From Calditrichota bacterium (GTDB lineage: Bacteria > Zhuqueibacterota > Zhuqueibacteria > Zhuqueibacterales > Geothermadaptataceae): a stretch of DNA of 5,239 nucleotides. The notes beneath the pieces were generated by a model, which saw only the letters and a list, made by a program, of their open reading frames with translations, was not told the DNA's origin and did not search any database. Positions 4,868 to 5,239 of this stretch are shown one piece after another. The translations under genes and the position numbers were made by a program. Location: positions 1-5,239 of the forward strand of contig QQUM01000794.1 of assembly GCA_008501545.1 (NCBI GenBank). Reading direction: 5' to 3'. The first letter of the stretch is position 1, and every line of letters starts with the position of its first letter.

Positions 4868-5239
4868 ATGGCAGAATTACGCGGCCTTGATTTGGGCACA
4901 CATCTGAAAATGATCATCAAGGAATTCAAAGAAAATAAATCCATTTACAGCTACCCGGAAAAAAAATTCTACACCGGCTTTCCCGGCTATGATTTGTCCG
5001 TCGATTTTCATCACAAAAAGGCAGCCACACCGCTGGGGCCGGCATCCGGGCCGCACACGCAGTTAGCACAGAACATCGTTCTCTCTTTCCTGCACGGCGC
5101 CCGCATCATCGAGTTAAAAACCATTCAGATTCTCGACGAACTGGACATTCCGCGCCCCTGCATCGATGCACGCAACGTGGGCTACAATGTGGAGTGGTCG
5201 CAGGAATTGCGTCTGGAAGAATCCTTTCACGAATACGTC
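4868..5239 (+). CDS. ygfK: YgfK-type flavin/iron-sulfur oxidoreductase ('putative selenate reductase subunit'), N-terminal 124 residues, runs off the right edge
   Basis: The open frame from ATG 4868 continues past the window edge without a stop. The 124 visible residues match the N-terminal part of YgfK, normally about 1000 residues, combining a dihydroorotate/dihydropyrimidine dehydrogenase-like TIM barrel with iron-sulfur and FAD/NAD(P)-binding regions. Diagnostic stretches are TPLGPASGPHTQLAQNI (54-70), IELKTIQILD (81-90), RPCID (96-100) and GYNVEWSQEL (105-114). Only the start of the flavin-binding barrel is present here; the cofactor cysteines and NAD(P) sites lie outside. E. coli ygfK is next to ssnA in a cluster with xanthine dehydrogenase-like genes. 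Despite the selenate reductase name, current context-based evidence ties the family more to anaerobic purine metabolism. No signal peptide, so cytosolic. Confidence 0.9.
   Translation, partial: MAELRGLDLGTHLKMIIKEFKENKSIYSYPEKKFYTGFPGYDLSVDFHHKKAATPLGPASGPHTQLAQNIVLSFLHGARIIELKTIQILDELDIPRPCIDARNVGYNVEWSQELRLEESFHEYV

Overview
The window looks like chromosomal DNA from a Gram-negative, probably anaerobic or facultative environmental bacterium. An outer-membrane-type beta-barrel protein, a Tat-exported lipoprotein and strong AG-rich ribosome binding sites support this. A GxxExxY gene between CGCGGAG/CGCAGAG palindromes is a combination I associate with Bacteroidetes, Calditrichota/KSB1, Planctomycetes and similar lineages, but the sequence alone does not fix the taxon.

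Left half (1-2433, minus strand). Three genes run right to left as a likely operon. First is a 274-residue exported protein predicted to be an outer-membrane beta-barrel (2433-1609, GTG start). About 60 bases later comes a molybdopterin-dependent oxidoreductase of the sulfite oxidase family carrying a twin-arginine lipoprotein signal (1548-307). Its stop codon overlaps, as ATGA, the start of an NAD(P)-dependent epimerase/dehydratase that leaves the window at base 1. The first two genes point to an envelope redox function; the substrate is unknown.

Middle (2434-2769). A divergent intergenic region holds a plausible sigma70-type promoter for the rightward genes (TTGTTA, 17 bases, TACTAT) and a small inverted repeat upstream of it that might be an operator.

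Right half (2770-5239, plus strand). A complete SsnA-type amidohydrolase (2770-4122) is followed at 4868 by the first 124 codons of a YgfK-type flavin/iron-sulfur oxidoreductase ('putative selenate reductase subunit'). These families sit side by side in the E. coli ygfK-ssnA-ygfM-xdhD region and in anaerobic purine-degradation clusters, so the DNA beyond the right edge probably carries more purine or selenium-dependent hydroxylase genes.

The most interesting structure lies between them (4121-4777). A 132-residue GxxExxY protein (PD-(D/E)XK-like fold family) is flanked by two long imperfect palindromes of about 90 and 98 bp that share sequence with each other. The first palindrome begins inside the ssnA stop codon. 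The gene is visibly AT-richer than ssnA. The simplest reading is a palindrome-bounded cassette that landed between two metabolic partners without breaking either one.
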